Source of the DNA: Planctomycetaceae bacterium
GTDB lineage: Bacteria > Planctomycetota > Planctomycetia > Pirellulales > Pirellulaceae
Assembly (NCBI GenBank): GCA_007121535.1
Contig: SKKK01000323.1
Location: 1-38,201, forward strand
Length of the DNA stretch: 38,201 nt
Direction: 5' to 3'
A program made the translations under genes and the position numbers. The notes beneath the pieces are model-generated. The model was not told the DNA's origin, ran no database searches, and saw only the letters and a program-made list of their open reading frames with translations. Within the stretch, counting starts at the first letter, position 1. Each line of letters begins with the position of its first letter. Below are positions 1 through 8,213 of the stretch, piece by piece.

Positions 1-414
1 GCGGTTCAGAAGGACGGCGCGGTTCAGAAGGACGGCGCGGTTCAGAAGGACGGCGCGGTTCAGAAGGACGGTGCGGTTCAGAAGGACGGTGCGGTTCAGA
101 AGGACGGGGCGGTTCAGAAGGACGGTGCGGTTCAGAAGGACGGTGCGGTTCAGAAGGACGGTGCGGTTCAGAAGGACGGCGCGGTTCAAAAGGACGGCGC
201 GGTTCAAAAGGACGGCGCGGTTCAAAAGGACGGTGCGGTTCAGAAGGACGGCGCGGTTCAGAAGGACGGCGCGGTTCAAAAGGACGGCGCGGTTCAAAAG
301 GACGGCGCGGTTCAAAAGGACGGCGCGGTTCAGAAGGACGGCGCGGTTCAAAAGGACGGCGCGGTTCAAAAGGACGGCGCAGTTCAGAAGGACGGCGCGG
401 TTCAAAAGGACGGC
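1..414 (+). repeat. 23 tandem copies of an 18-bp unit
   Basis: The unit is GCGGTTCAGAAGGACGGC, repeated head to tail without length variation and continuing past the left edge of the window. Units differ only at a few third codon positions. Without spacers it is a coding minisatellite, not a CRISPR array. Confidence 0.97.
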
Positions 415-555
415 GCGGCTCAGAAGTGCAATGGCGCGGCCCAGAAGAATGGCGCGGCCCAGAAGTGCAACGGTCTCAAGCCTGTTCAGAAGTCGGGTTT
501 GGGGGGCGCAGCCCACAAGAGCGGCTGCCACTTCCAAAAGCCGATCCAGAAATAA
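1..555 (+). CDS. 3' end of a gene for a hexapeptide-repeat protein (5' end outside window)
   Basis: Read from base 1, this is an open frame of 184 codons ending in TAA at 553-555. It starts with 23 tandem copies of the hexapeptide AVQKDG (1-414), followed by degenerate Cys-containing units (AAQKCNG, AAQKNG, AAQKCNG) and a tail with VQKSG, AAHKSG and PIQK. The frame is decided by the variation between units: CAG/CAA, GGC/GGT/GGG and GCG/GCA differences are all silent in this frame, but would change Arg/Lys or Val/Ala/Gly in the frame that has an ATG at 71. The N-terminal part and function are not visible. The repeat is hydrophilic with one Lys and one Asp per unit. I do not recognise the family. 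A strong terminator follows 67 nt downstream. Confidence 0.75.
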   Translation, partial: AVQKDGAVQKDGAVQKDGAVQKDGAVQKDGAVQKDGAVQKDGAVQKDGAVQKDGAVQKDGAVQKDGAVQKDGAVQKDGAVQKDGAVQKDGAVQKDGAVQKDGAVQKDGAVQKDGAVQKDGAVQKDGAVQKDGAVQKDGAAQKCNGAAQKNGAAQKCNGLKPVQKSGLGGAAHKSGCHFQKPIQK

Positions 556-621
556 CCTTTTCCGACGGTCTTTGCGACACCACTGCCGATCCGGCCGGTT
601 CAACGACGAAAGACTGTTACG

Positions 622-655
622 AAACGCCCCTGGTAATAGATCCAGGGGCGTTTTT
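622..655 (+). terminator. Intrinsic terminator
   Basis: A perfect 12-bp stem (AAACGCCCCTGG at 622-633 pairs with 642-653) encloses an 8-nt loop, and a T run occupies 651-655. It closes the hexapeptide-repeat gene and separates it from the gene at 749. Confidence 0.9.
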
Positions 656-748
656 CATTACCATCCCACCCAACCTTGCAGATAGCCCCCCGACGACAAT
701 CGCTATCGCCCCCTGCCTAACACCGAGCCCCATAGCAAGGAGCAATCA

Positions 749-1858
749 ATGGGTACTTGCCTTCTTACTCTTACTTTGCTGACTCTATCCGCCAATACTG
801 CTTCCTCGTCCAGAATCGATGCGGAAGAGAGGGAGTATCAGGACGAGAATTTTCTACGCTGGTGGAACGCAGACTTTATCTGGACCTTCGACGATTTGCC
901 TACGACGGGAAGCGTGCCTTCTTATCGAATCCCTTGGACGGGTTATGATTATCCGGATGTGGCCGGAGGTACCATTGCGGTCATGCGAAAATACGACCGT
1001 GCTTTCCACGGCGGTCGACCTTTGGCCACGACTTTCGAACAGATGGACACCACATCCAACAAAGAGCGAACCGTGGTACGCGGTCGTCTGTTCGGGATCT
1101 TACGATTCCCCGTGGAGCGAACCCCCAGTTGGCACGGTCATTGCAACGGATGGGCCTCGGCTGCCATCCGGCATGCGGAACCGGAAACTTCGGTGGTACG
1201 CAATGGCGTGACATTTACTCCGGCAGATATCAAGGGATTGTTAGCAGAAATTTACATGTACAATCACTCGGAGTTTCTCGGCGGCGTTGATCCGGCGATT
1301 AACCCTGGCACATTGCACGCGGTTCTGGCCAACTGGATCGGGCGCGGCTCGCATCCGGTGGCCATGGACACGGCGTTGGGTCGCGAGGTGTTCAATTACC
1401 CGATCTATGCGTACGCCTCAGCATCTGCACGGCGTTCGGAGACTAGCGTCGAGGTCAAGACCAATATCTCCTACACGATTAGTTCCGATCGAGAGTACGA
1501 CCGATCGCAGCACATGCACCGTTTCAAACGATTCCATTACACCCTGGAATTGGATGACCAAGGCAATATTGTAGGGGGAATATACCACCCCGGAAGCGAC
1601 CAGATCGACATGCTTTGGGTCCCGCTCCACGCCGCAGCTTCCGGGGAAGAGGGCAATGAGCGGGGCAATCCGCATATCGAAGTAGGAGAAGTGCTCAGCA
1701 TCTGGCGCGACTCAGTACCCGAGGAGGTGCGAAATCGGTGGTTCAACATCGATCCGCTGCCCGAGGATGCCATCAAGACGCCGCCCCAGCAGCAGTCTCC
1801 AGCGGAACAAGCCGTCGCACAACAAGGTCAGGCGTCGGACGAGCTGGATGATCCCTGA
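749..1858 (+). CDS. Secreted transglutaminase-elicitor-like protein
   Basis: 369 residues. The ATG at 749 has AAGGAG 8 nt upstream, and a short hydrophobic signal-peptide-like stretch follows (about residues 4-20). The core resembles the TGase_elicitor family (GP42-type transglutaminases, known from oomycetes and some bacteria). The motif WHGHCNGWASA at 128-138 supplies the likely nucleophile Cys132, and the block around GSHPVAMDT supplies His202 and Asp207, a plausible Cys-His-Asp triad. Known members crosslink protein glutamine and lysine side chains outside the cell; here that activity is inferred from the motif only. The C-terminus is Gln/Pro-rich and probably disordered. It is transcribed alone. 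Confidence 0.75.
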   Translation: MGTCLLTLTLLTLSANTASSSRIDAEEREYQDENFLRWWNADFIWTFDDLPTTGSVPSYRIPWTGYDYPDVAGGTIAVMRKYDRAFHGGRPLATTFEQMDTTSNKERTVVRGRLFGILRFPVERTPSWHGHCNGWASAAIRHAEPETSVVRNGVTFTPADIKGLLAEIYMYNHSEFLGGVDPAINPGTLHAVLANWIGRGSHPVAMDTALGREVFNYPIYAYASASARRSETSVEVKTNISYTISSDREYDRSQHMHRFKRFHYTLELDDQGNIVGGIYHPGSDQIDMLWVPLHAAASGEEGNERGNPHIEVGEVLSIWRDSVPEEVRNRWFNIDPLPEDAIKTPPQQQSPAEQAVAQQGQASDELDDP

Positions 1859-2019
1859 CGGCTCTTCCGGTTTTTGTCGCTTGGGAGAACAAGGTGGAAC
1901 GGTGCGGCCGGCGGCGACTGTGGCGATTGCAGGGTCGTGCCGAGGCGGCGGCACCATGCCCTCACCAGTTGATGGGAACCTGTTCCAGCGCCTGCCCGAT
2001 CAGCTCGGCTGGCTCTGGT

Positions 2020-2073
2020 CATTAGGCGGGTAATACTTCCCGCCATTAGGTGGATATCCATCATTAGGTGGGT
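2020..2073. repeat. Three short direct repeats CATTAGGYGG
   Basis: CATTAGGCGGG at 2020-2030, CATTAGGTGG at 2044-2053 and CATTAGGTGGG at 2062-2072 lie in the 283-nt gap between two convergent genes. No coding potential was seen there. The function is unknown. Confidence 0.5.
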
Positions 2074-2093
2074 GGCACCTTTTGATACTGCAC

Positions 2094-2123
2094 AAAAAAA
2101 GGCGTCTCTTTCGAGACGCCTTT
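2094..2123 (-). terminator. Intrinsic terminator of the 2142-2366 gene
   Basis: GGCGTCTC (2101-2108) and GAGACGCC (2113-2120) form a perfect 8-bp stem with a 4-nt loop. On the minus strand a run of seven U residues follows (A's at 2094-2100). It lies 19 nt past the stop of the small minus-strand gene and supports that gene being real. Confidence 0.85.
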
Positions 2124-2141
2124 GAAATGTTGAGACAACCG

Positions 2142-2366
2142 TTATTCGCGGGGACGAACCGCACCGGTCAACCCGCTGTAATCCATCCGGTCGCTCTCGT
2201 GCCATAGTGGCAGTCCAAGTTCCACCCGCTTGCGAAGGATGTCGATCTTTTCCGGCGAACCGGCCGGGGCGTCCGTCGGCGCGAATTCATCCGACGGCGA
2301 CGGATCGAAATCCTCGTCATGACCATACTTCAAAATCGCTTCAAATACGTTCCGAACATTGTTCAT
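2142..2366 (-). CDS. Small conserved hypothetical protein (74 aa)
   Basis: 74 residues from the ATG at 2366; a TTG directly before it (2369) is an alternative start, and GGAGG lies 9-12 nt upstream. The protein is acidic in its first half (DEDFDPSPSDEF) and ends in a block with KIDILRKRVELGLPLWHE and SGLTGAVRP. I associate this pattern with small planctomycete proteins of unknown function. No membrane segment or catalytic motif is visible. A good terminator directly downstream indicates a one-gene transcript. Confidence 0.7.
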   Translation of the reverse strand: MNNVRNVFEAILKYGHDEDFDPSPSDEFAPTDAPAGSPEKIDILRKRVELGLPLWHESDRMDYSGLTGAVRPRE

Positions 2367-2878
2367 CAACTCTCAAGCCCTCCAGCACCAAAACAAAATC
2401 CAAAACCAATCGGGAAAATCAAACGGGTTCCGCCGTGCGAGCAAGCGAGATGGTTTGCCCTGCAAACACGAATCAACTTGGCCCCCCAGCCGAACTGTTA
2501 TCCGGTTCTCATAAATCTATTTACGCTTAGCCGTTGCAACATTTAACGAATGGGAAGAGTGACGTTTGTCGAGTCCATTCGATCTAAGGCGGGATCTCGC
2601 TGGCAGCGAGCCAATCACCAATTATCCATGCACCGATGTCGAAGTCAAGTTATCTATTTTAACATTTGTTAAATTTTTGACGGTTTCTCTTGCCACAGCA
2701 ACGAAGGAAATGACAAGAAGGTGCTTGCTTCGTTATCGCTAGCCCTTTTAGCATTAGACTACACGAACGGTGATCGAAAAAAAACCACCCTTCCAGGAAA
2801 AAACACATATTTTTTCAAAAAATCGACGTGGTGTGGCAGTCCAAAGGCAGAACCAATTGCGAAGAGGGATCAAATCCG
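2367..2878. other. 512-nt intergenic region, AT-rich near 2640-2830
   Basis: This gap separates divergent genes (small protein on minus, YjbQ on plus), so it should hold both promoters. The part near 2640-2830 is clearly AT-richer than the surroundings and contains a perfect palindrome at 2658-2673. No convincing -35/-10 pair or gene was found. Confidence 0.5.
2658..2673. promoter_or_regulatory. 16-bp palindrome, possible operator
   Basis: TTTAACATTTGTTAAA is a perfect dyad of two 7-bp arms around TT, in the AT-rich divergent intergenic region. Its symmetry fits binding of a dimeric regulator. Which one is unknown, and chance in AT-rich DNA is possible. Confidence 0.35.
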
Positions 2879-3307
2879 ATGAATTCATGGCTCCAACGAA
2901 CCTTGACGTTACCCCAGCAGCGTCGCGGATTTCACTTGATTACAGCGGCGGTGTTGCAGACGCTGCCCGAACTGAAGACCTTTCAAATCGGCTGGTTGAA
3001 TCTGTTCCTGCAGCACACATCGGCCTCGTTGACCATCAACGAGAACGCGTCGCCAGAAGTGCGAGCCGACTTTGAGACAGCGGTCAATGCATTGGTGCCT
3101 GAACGGTTTGCCTACGAGCACTCGCTGGAGGGTCCCGACGACATGCCGGCTCACATCAAGTCTTCGTTGTTTGGTCCTTCTCTAACCGTACCGGTCCGTT
3201 CGGGAACGCTGGCGTTGGGCAACTGGCAGGGGATCTACTTGTGCGAGCACCGCAACCAGGGCGGTCGTCGCCAAGTCGTGCTGACGCTGCACGGCCAGAC
3301 GGGCTAG
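2879..3307 (+). CDS. YjbQ/UPF0047 family protein
   Basis: 142 residues. The ATG at 2879 is chosen because GAGGG lies about 10 nt upstream and the protein then begins at the usual family start (MNSWLQRTLTL). The signature elements are present: LFLQHTSASLTINENA, then DMPAHIKSSLFGPSLTVPV, then GTLALGNWQGIYLCEHR. The family forms a compact trimeric beta-fold. Some members have weak thiamine-phosphate synthase activity in vitro, but the physiological role is unsettled. It lies 226 nt before flhA and need not be functionally linked to it. Confidence 0.9.
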   Translation: MNSWLQRTLTLPQQRRGFHLITAAVLQTLPELKTFQIGWLNLFLQHTSASLTINENASPEVRADFETAVNALVPERFAYEHSLEGPDDMPAHIKSSLFGPSLTVPVRSGTLALGNWQGIYLCEHRNQGGRRQVVLTLHGQTG

Positions 3308-3533
3308 CACCGCCGCCGTAGCAGCGATATCGACACGGGTTCGCCCGCCGTTGGCATGGGAAACGACCTGGACACCGTCCAAGGCATTCGATACTCTTCG
3401 GTCCTCATTTTCGACAGCGCAGGACATGACTTTTCATTCGCCTATCGGCAGCAGCTCGGCATGGACTATTGGCGAGGCGAGATGACGTATCGATTCCTGG
3501 CTGTTTGTCACCCATCGGTGAGTATCCGGCGTC

Positions 3534-5630
3534 ATGGCGTATTTGGTTCGTTGGCAAGGCTTATTTCTTCCCGTAGGCATCATTGTCTGCGTGTTGGTAA
3601 TGATCGTCCCGCTGCCGGCCTCGTTGCTGGACCTGTTGCTGGCTGCGAATATCGCCGCAGCCGTCATCATCCTGTTGACGGCCCTGCACGTTCGTACACC
3701 GCTGGAATTCAGTCTTTTTCCCACGCTGTTACTGACCGCAACGCTCAGTCGTGTGGTGTTGAACGTCGCCTCGACGCGTCTGATCCTGACCAAAGCCCCG
3801 CATGACGGTCCCGACGCGGCTGGACAGGTCATTCGAGCTTTCGGGGAATTCGTGACGGGCAACCACGTGCTGATCGGGTTGGTGATCTTCCTGATCATCG
3901 TGGTGATCCAATTCGTCGTGATCACGAAAGGTGCGGCGCGGATCAGCGAAGTCGCGGCGCGATTCGCCTTGGACGGCATGCCCGGGCGGCAGATGGCTAT
4001 CGACGCGGATCTGAATGCGGGGCTGATCGACGAACACGAAGCCGGACGGCGGCGAATGGAGTTGACCGAGCAGGCGGACTTTTATGGAGCGATGGATGGG
4101 GCTGGAAAGTTTGTTCGGGGGGATGCCATCGCGGGCGTGATGATCACGGCGATCAATCTGGTCGGCGGTCTGTTGTTGGGGGTTTTCGAAGCCAGGATGA
4201 GTCTGCTGGAAGCCGGATCCGTCTTTTCACGGCTGACCATCGGTGATGGGTTGGTCAGCCAGATCCCCGCTCTGTTGATCTCGTTGGCTGCGGGGCTGTT
4301 GGTGACACGCAGCTCTCGTTCGATCGATCTTCCGCGTGAATTTTTGCGTCAGTTGTTTTCCAATCCGCAAGTACTTGCGGTCGCGGCGGTTTTCTTGGGG
4401 ATGCTGGTGTTCACGCAACTACCCGCGTTACCACTGCTGGCCATCGGCGGAGGGTGTGCGGGATTGGCATGGCTGTTGTCCCGATCGTCGGCCGATCGTG
4501 AGGCGGCGGACGCCGAGCAGGCGGCCAATGCGGCGGCGGAAAGCTCCAAAGAACAGGGTGGAGGACAAAAGAGAATCGAGGATTTCCTGGCCGTCGATCC
4601 CGTCGAGCTGGAGATCGGTGCCGGGTTGATCCGGTTGGCTGACCCGCAGCGAAATGGAGATCTGTTGGCGCAGATTACCGAGATCCGTCGGCGAGTCGCT
4701 TCAGACCTGGGGATCGTGCTGCCCAAGGTCCGCATTCGCGATAATCTGACGCTGGGGCGCCGAGCCTATCGCATCCTCTTGTTGGGAACCCCAGTCGCAG
4801 AAGGTTCCGTCTATCCGGATCGCTGGTTGGCCGTCCCCCAGCAAGTCTCCGCGGCCGATTTATTCTCCGGACCGCGACAACCCGATCCGCTCTCGGGGCG
4901 GGCGGGGATTTGGGTCGACATCGATCAACTGCCCAAGGTGCGGGAAGCGGGTTGCAGTCTGGTCGAACCGTCGCGGGTCATGGCCGGGCATTTGCGTCAA
5001 GTCGTGCGACGGCATGCATCCGACTTGCTGACTCGGGATGCCACCAAACACTTGATCGACGAACTGTACAAAACATCACCCGCCGTGGTCGATGAATTGA
5101 TCCCGGACGTGTTAAGGTTGGGCGAAGTCCAGCAGGTCTTGCAGCGATTGCTGCGCGAACGCGTCCCGATTCGCCAATTGCAGACGATCTTAGAGGCATT
5201 AAGCGACCACGGGCCGCGGACTCGTGATCCGGTTCGCTTGACGGAATTCGTCCGCCAGCGGTTATCTCGAGCGCTTTGCACGAGCTACCGGGATTCGCAA
5301 CGGCGGTTGCGAGTCGCGACGATCGATTCGGCCGTGGAACGGCAAATCCGCGACGCGATCGTTTCCGATGGTGATGGGCTTCGCATTCATCTTGCGCCGC
5401 CCGCCGTACAAAGCATCTGCCAATCGATCCATCAGGGAATGGTGCCTTTTCAACAGTCGGGCTACCCGTCCGTGGTGCTGGTCAGCGCGGAAATCCGAGC
5501 CGCCTTGAAGCAATTGACCATGGCACACCTGCCGCATTTGATCGTGCTCAGTTATGAAGAAATCAGTAGTGACACCATTGTCGAGTCGATTCGTTTGATT
5601 GTGGGAGAAAAGTTGGCCGTCGCGGCTTGA
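3534..5630 (+). CDS. flhA: Flagellar biosynthesis protein FlhA
   Basis: 698 residues, the usual family length. The N-terminal half carries about eight hydrophobic membrane segments. The FHIPEP signature lies at about 137-163 (ISEVAARFALDGMPGRQM, then IDADL), followed by the conserved DFYGAMDGAGKFVRGDAIAG near 182-201. The C-terminal half from about 345 is the cytoplasmic domain that docks export substrates and chaperones. FlhA is the central membrane component of the flagellar type III export gate. Virulence-type homologues exist, but flhF and fliA next to it argue for a flagellum. FlhB, its usual neighbour, is not encoded just upstream. The ribosome-binding site is weak. Confidence 0.97.
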   Translation: MAYLVRWQGLFLPVGIIVCVLVMIVPLPASLLDLLLAANIAAAVIILLTALHVRTPLEFSLFPTLLLTATLSRVVLNVASTRLILTKAPHDGPDAAGQVIRAFGEFVTGNHVLIGLVIFLIIVVIQFVVITKGAARISEVAARFALDGMPGRQMAIDADLNAGLIDEHEAGRRRMELTEQADFYGAMDGAGKFVRGDAIAGVMITAINLVGGLLLGVFEARMSLLEAGSVFSRLTIGDGLVSQIPALLISLAAGLLVTRSSRSIDLPREFLRQLFSNPQVLAVAAVFLGMLVFTQLPALPLLAIGGGCAGLAWLLSRSSADREAADAEQAANAAAESSKEQGGGQKRIEDFLAVDPVELEIGAGLIRLADPQRNGDLLAQITEIRRRVASDLGIVLPKVRIRDNLTLGRRAYRILLLGTPVAEGSVYPDRWLAVPQQVSAADLFSGPRQPDPLSGRAGIWVDIDQLPKVREAGCSLVEPSRVMAGHLRQVVRRHASDLLTRDATKHLIDELYKTSPAVVDELIPDVLRLGEVQQVLQRLLRERVPIRQLQTILEALSDHGPRTRDPVRLTEFVRQRLSRALCTSYRDSQRRLRVATIDSAVERQIRDAIVSDGDGLRIHLAPPAVQSICQSIHQGMVPFQQSGYPSVVLVSAEIRAALKQLTMAHLPHLIVLSYEEISSDTIVESIRLIVGEKLAVAA

Positions 5631-5707
5631 CACGGCGATTCCGCTCGCTTTTGGGAAACGGTTCGCCCCGTTCACCGCCGATCCGACCGTATCGGGAGTA
5701 AGGTAAC

Positions 5708-6934
5708 ATGGAAGTTCAAACCTTTCGCGCTCATTCCATGCAGGAAGCGCTGCAATTGGTTCGGCGCACCCTGGGGCCCGAGGCCGCGGTGTTGCAGGCC
5801 AGAGAGGTGGGTCGCGGCGCGCTGGCCTGGTTGACGGGGTCCCGGGAGATCGAGGTGCTGGCGCTTAGCGGCGTACAGCTTCCCAGCCGCTTTGAAGATG
5901 CCGAAGATGTCCCGTCCAGCGTCGCGCCAAACTCGCATTGCGACGATGGACCACCGCAGGAACTAGCGGGGGAACTGCTTCCGTCGGAAACGAGCCAACG
6001 ATGGGACTACCGAACCAAATTTCAAGCCGATCTGCGTTGCCAGGCCGGCGATTTGCCTTCGTTGGTAGAACAGCTCGCCACCGCTCCTGCCGCTCCTGCC
6101 GTGCCTGCGGTGCCTGCGGATCGCGACCTGCCGCTTCCGCTGGCAGATCTGCTGCGGCGGATGCATCAGGCGGAGATCAGCCCCGATTGTGCGCGCGATC
6201 TCGTCTCCCAGATCGACAGCTCGATGCCCGATTGGAGGCTGCCAGATCCTTCGCAGATGCTGGCTCAATTGCAATACCTGCTGGAACAGGAGATCCGGAT
6301 CGCCGGCCCCGTCTGTCTCGCGGCAACTCGGCCTCGCGTCGTCGCCATGATCGGTCCGACGGGCGTCGGCAAGACCACCACGATCGCCAAGCTGGCGGCG
6401 GAATTCCGTTTGAGAAGACACCACCGCGTGGGGTTGATCACGATGGACACGGGACGCATTGCGGCCGTCGATCAAATACGCGCCTATGCGGAAATCTTCG
6501 AACTGCCGTTCGAAGTTGTTTCGACTCCTCGTGAGATGCGGGGGGCCATCGAACAGCTTTCCGCTTCGGACCTGATCCTGATCGACACGGCCGGGCGCAG
6601 TCCGCGTGACGAGGTGCGTCTGCAGGAATTGAAATCCTTGCTGGGCGAAGCTCAGCCGGATGAAGTGTACCTGGTGTTGAGTGCCGCGTCGAGCACGTCC
6701 AGTCTGATCCATGCCGCTCGCCGTTTCCAGCCGGTCGGAGTGACCGCGATGGTACTGACCAAATTGGACGAAGCCACCAAATTCGGCGGCCTGCTTTCAC
6801 TGCTCAGACACAGCGGCCTGCCCCTCAGTTACCTGACGGACGGCCAGCGCGTGCCGGAGGACCTTCGCGCGGCCGAATCAAGCCGCTTGGCTAAAATGAT
6901 GCTGGGCCTGGATACGATCGGAGTCGAAGCCTAG
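5708..6934 (+). CDS. flhF: Flagellar SRP-type GTPase FlhF
   Basis: 408 residues, starting 77 nt after flhA with a GGGAGTAAGG-type binding site. The N-terminal part has the FlhF start (MEVQTFRAHSMQEALQLVRRTLGPEA), followed by a variable linker with Ala/Pro repeats (about 125-137). The C-terminal NG GTPase domain has a P-loop GPTGVGKTTT at 216-225, DTGRIAAVDQ near 247, DTAGR at 293-297 and TKLDE at 351-355. FlhF sets flagellar position and number, and in other bacteria works with the ATPase FlhG, for which no gene follows here. It is probably co-transcribed with flhA. Confidence 0.95.
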   Translation: MEVQTFRAHSMQEALQLVRRTLGPEAAVLQAREVGRGALAWLTGSREIEVLALSGVQLPSRFEDAEDVPSSVAPNSHCDDGPPQELAGELLPSETSQRWDYRTKFQADLRCQAGDLPSLVEQLATAPAAPAVPAVPADRDLPLPLADLLRRMHQAEISPDCARDLVSQIDSSMPDWRLPDPSQMLAQLQYLLEQEIRIAGPVCLAATRPRVVAMIGPTGVGKTTTIAKLAAEFRLRRHHRVGLITMDTGRIAAVDQIRAYAEIFELPFEVVSTPREMRGAIEQLSASDLILIDTAGRSPRDEVRLQELKSLLGEAQPDEVYLVLSAASSTSSLIHAARRFQPVGVTAMVLTKLDEATKFGGLLSLLRHSGLPLSYLTDGQRVPEDLRAAESSRLAKMMLGLDTIGVEA

Positions 6935-6985
6935 TGCGTTGTCCAGGCGAAATGTTGGGGGTCGCGATGAGTGAGCGGCACGGCG

Positions 6986-7019
6986 CTAGCCGCCGGTGGC
7001 GTTCAGAACCGGCGGCTAG
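6986..7019. repeat. REP-like hairpin, 12-bp perfect arms
   Basis: CTAGCCGCCGGT at 6986-6997 pairs with ACCGGCGGCTAG at 7008-7019 around a 10-nt loop. No T run follows, so it is not a canonical terminator. I recall similar GTAGCCGCCGG palindromes scattered in planctomycete genomes; that memory is unverified here. Confidence 0.75.
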
Positions 7020-7053
7020 ACATTCGAAAGTCAAAGAATCTGGAGTGATTGAC

Positions 7054-7081
7054 TTTAGTTTCCATTATATTCGGCCGATAA
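7054..7081 (+). promoter_or_regulatory. Sigma-28 (FliA)-type promoter upstream of fliA
   Basis: GCCGATAA at 7074-7081 is an exact match to the -10 consensus for FliA. TTTAGTTT at 7054-7061 matches the -35 consensus TAAAGTTT at 6 of 8 positions, with a 12-nt spacer (consensus 11). It reads toward fliA, 196 nt away, which suggests autoregulation. Confidence 0.6.
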
Positions 7082-7276
7082 CACCAGTGGGTATCGCCGC
7101 GCCCGAACATGGCGAAATGCAACGAATGAGTCGATGATGCGGGCAACCCGAGAATTGATGCGGAATCATTACGACATGTCCGCGAGTCAGTTTCGCGAGA
7201 TCTGAAATCACTAATATAGATAGACTCCCGCAAGCGAACTTTACGTCGCTGGCAGAGCAATCATGGAGGATTGTGA

Positions 7277-8080
7277 ATGGCCACAGCACTGGCGCCGGAA
7301 AAGCTTTCCACAGAAAAGCTTGACATCCATGCGGTCTGGAGAGCCTACAAGGAGGATCCCGGGAACAAGGACTTGCGGAATCGGTTGGTGGAAGAGTATC
7401 TTCCGCTGGTGCGGTACAATGGCGAACGGATCTGGCAGCGTCTACCCGAGGGAGTGGAACTGGACGATCTGGTTTCCGCCGGTGTTTTCGGGCTGATGGA
7501 TGCGATCGAAGCCTTCGATCTGTCACGGGGCGTCAAGTTCGAAACGTATTGCGTGCCGCGGATCCGGGGCGCCATGCTGGACGAACTGCGAACCATGGAC
7601 TGGGTGCCTCGCTTGGTGCGATCCAAAGCCAGCAAGTTACAGGAAGCCACCAAGACGCTGGAAGCCAGATACGGCAGGCAACCGACGGAAGTGGAACTGG
7701 CCCAACACATGGAGATGAGCGTCCAGGATCTGGAAAAGATGATGCTGGAGGCCAATGCCGTCAATCTGATCTCCCTGAACAAGAAGTGGTATGAAACCGA
7801 CAGCTACAAGGATGTTCGCGAGATCGATATCCTGGAAGACAAAAAGGGCGAAGATCCGACTCGCCGCATCCAAAAAAACGATCTGATGAGGCTGATCACC
7901 AAAGGCCTGAATCGCAACGAACGATTGATCATCATCTTGTATTATTACGAAGAATTGACCATGAAGGAGATCGGCGCCACGCTCGACCTGAGCGAGAGCC
8001 GCGTCAGCCAAATGCACAGCAGCATCGTGGCACGTCTCCAAACCCAACTGGGCCGCCGTCGCCCGGAATTCGGGACCTGA
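7277..8080 (+). CDS. fliA: RNA polymerase sigma factor FliA/WhiG family (sigma-28)
   Basis: 267 residues. The ATG at 7277 has GGAGG a few nt upstream. Sigma region 2 is clear (LVEEYLPLVRYNGERI, then DLVSAGVFGLMDAIEAFDLSRGVKFETYCVPRIRG split over about 38-105), followed by the FliA-type MDWVPRLVR. Region 3 covers roughly 120-160. Region 4 with its helix-turn-helix is near 215-260 (LNRNERLIIILYYYEELTM and LSESRVSQMHSS). FliA directs late flagellar and chemotaxis genes. The flagellar neighbours and a sigma-28-like promoter upstream fit that role. No anti-sigma factor FlgM is encoded nearby. Confidence 0.95.
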   Translation: MATALAPEKLSTEKLDIHAVWRAYKEDPGNKDLRNRLVEEYLPLVRYNGERIWQRLPEGVELDDLVSAGVFGLMDAIEAFDLSRGVKFETYCVPRIRGAMLDELRTMDWVPRLVRSKASKLQEATKTLEARYGRQPTEVELAQHMEMSVQDLEKMMLEANAVNLISLNKKWYETDSYKDVREIDILEDKKGEDPTRRIQKNDLMRLITKGLNRNERLIIILYYYEELTMKEIGATLDLSESRVSQMHSSIVARLQTQLGRRRPEFGT

Positions 8081-8213
8081 ACAGTCGGAACCCGAAAACC
8101 ACCGTGCGGCGCTCTCTTTTTTTACGGCTCGATTCGTGATACGCTGACCACCGTGGACGGATGCGTGCGCATCCGATGATTCGCTGGTGAACCGATTGCG
8201 AAAGAGCCTTCCC

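Larger units (their letters stand above)
6935..7276. other. 342-nt intergenic region between flhF and fliA
   Basis: No flhG/ylxH gene or fragment is seen where it often stands. The gap holds a 12-bp inverted repeat (6986-7019), a sigma-28-like promoter (7054-7081) and a leader before fliA. Short open frames here have no ribosome-binding site or recognisable motif. Confidence 0.6.

Noticed and set aside
1-414. Possible CRISPR array
   Set aside because: The 18-bp units follow one another without spacers and are in a coding frame.
71-685. Arg/Phe/Lys-rich frame (RFRRTV, RFKRTA) with an ATG at 71
   Set aside because: Unit differences change amino acids in this frame but are all silent in the frame starting at base 1, and it reads through the terminator at 622-655.
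7049-7071. TTGACT and TATATT as a sigma-70 promoter for fliA
   Set aside because: The spacer would be only 11 nt; the overlapping sigma-28 boxes fit better.
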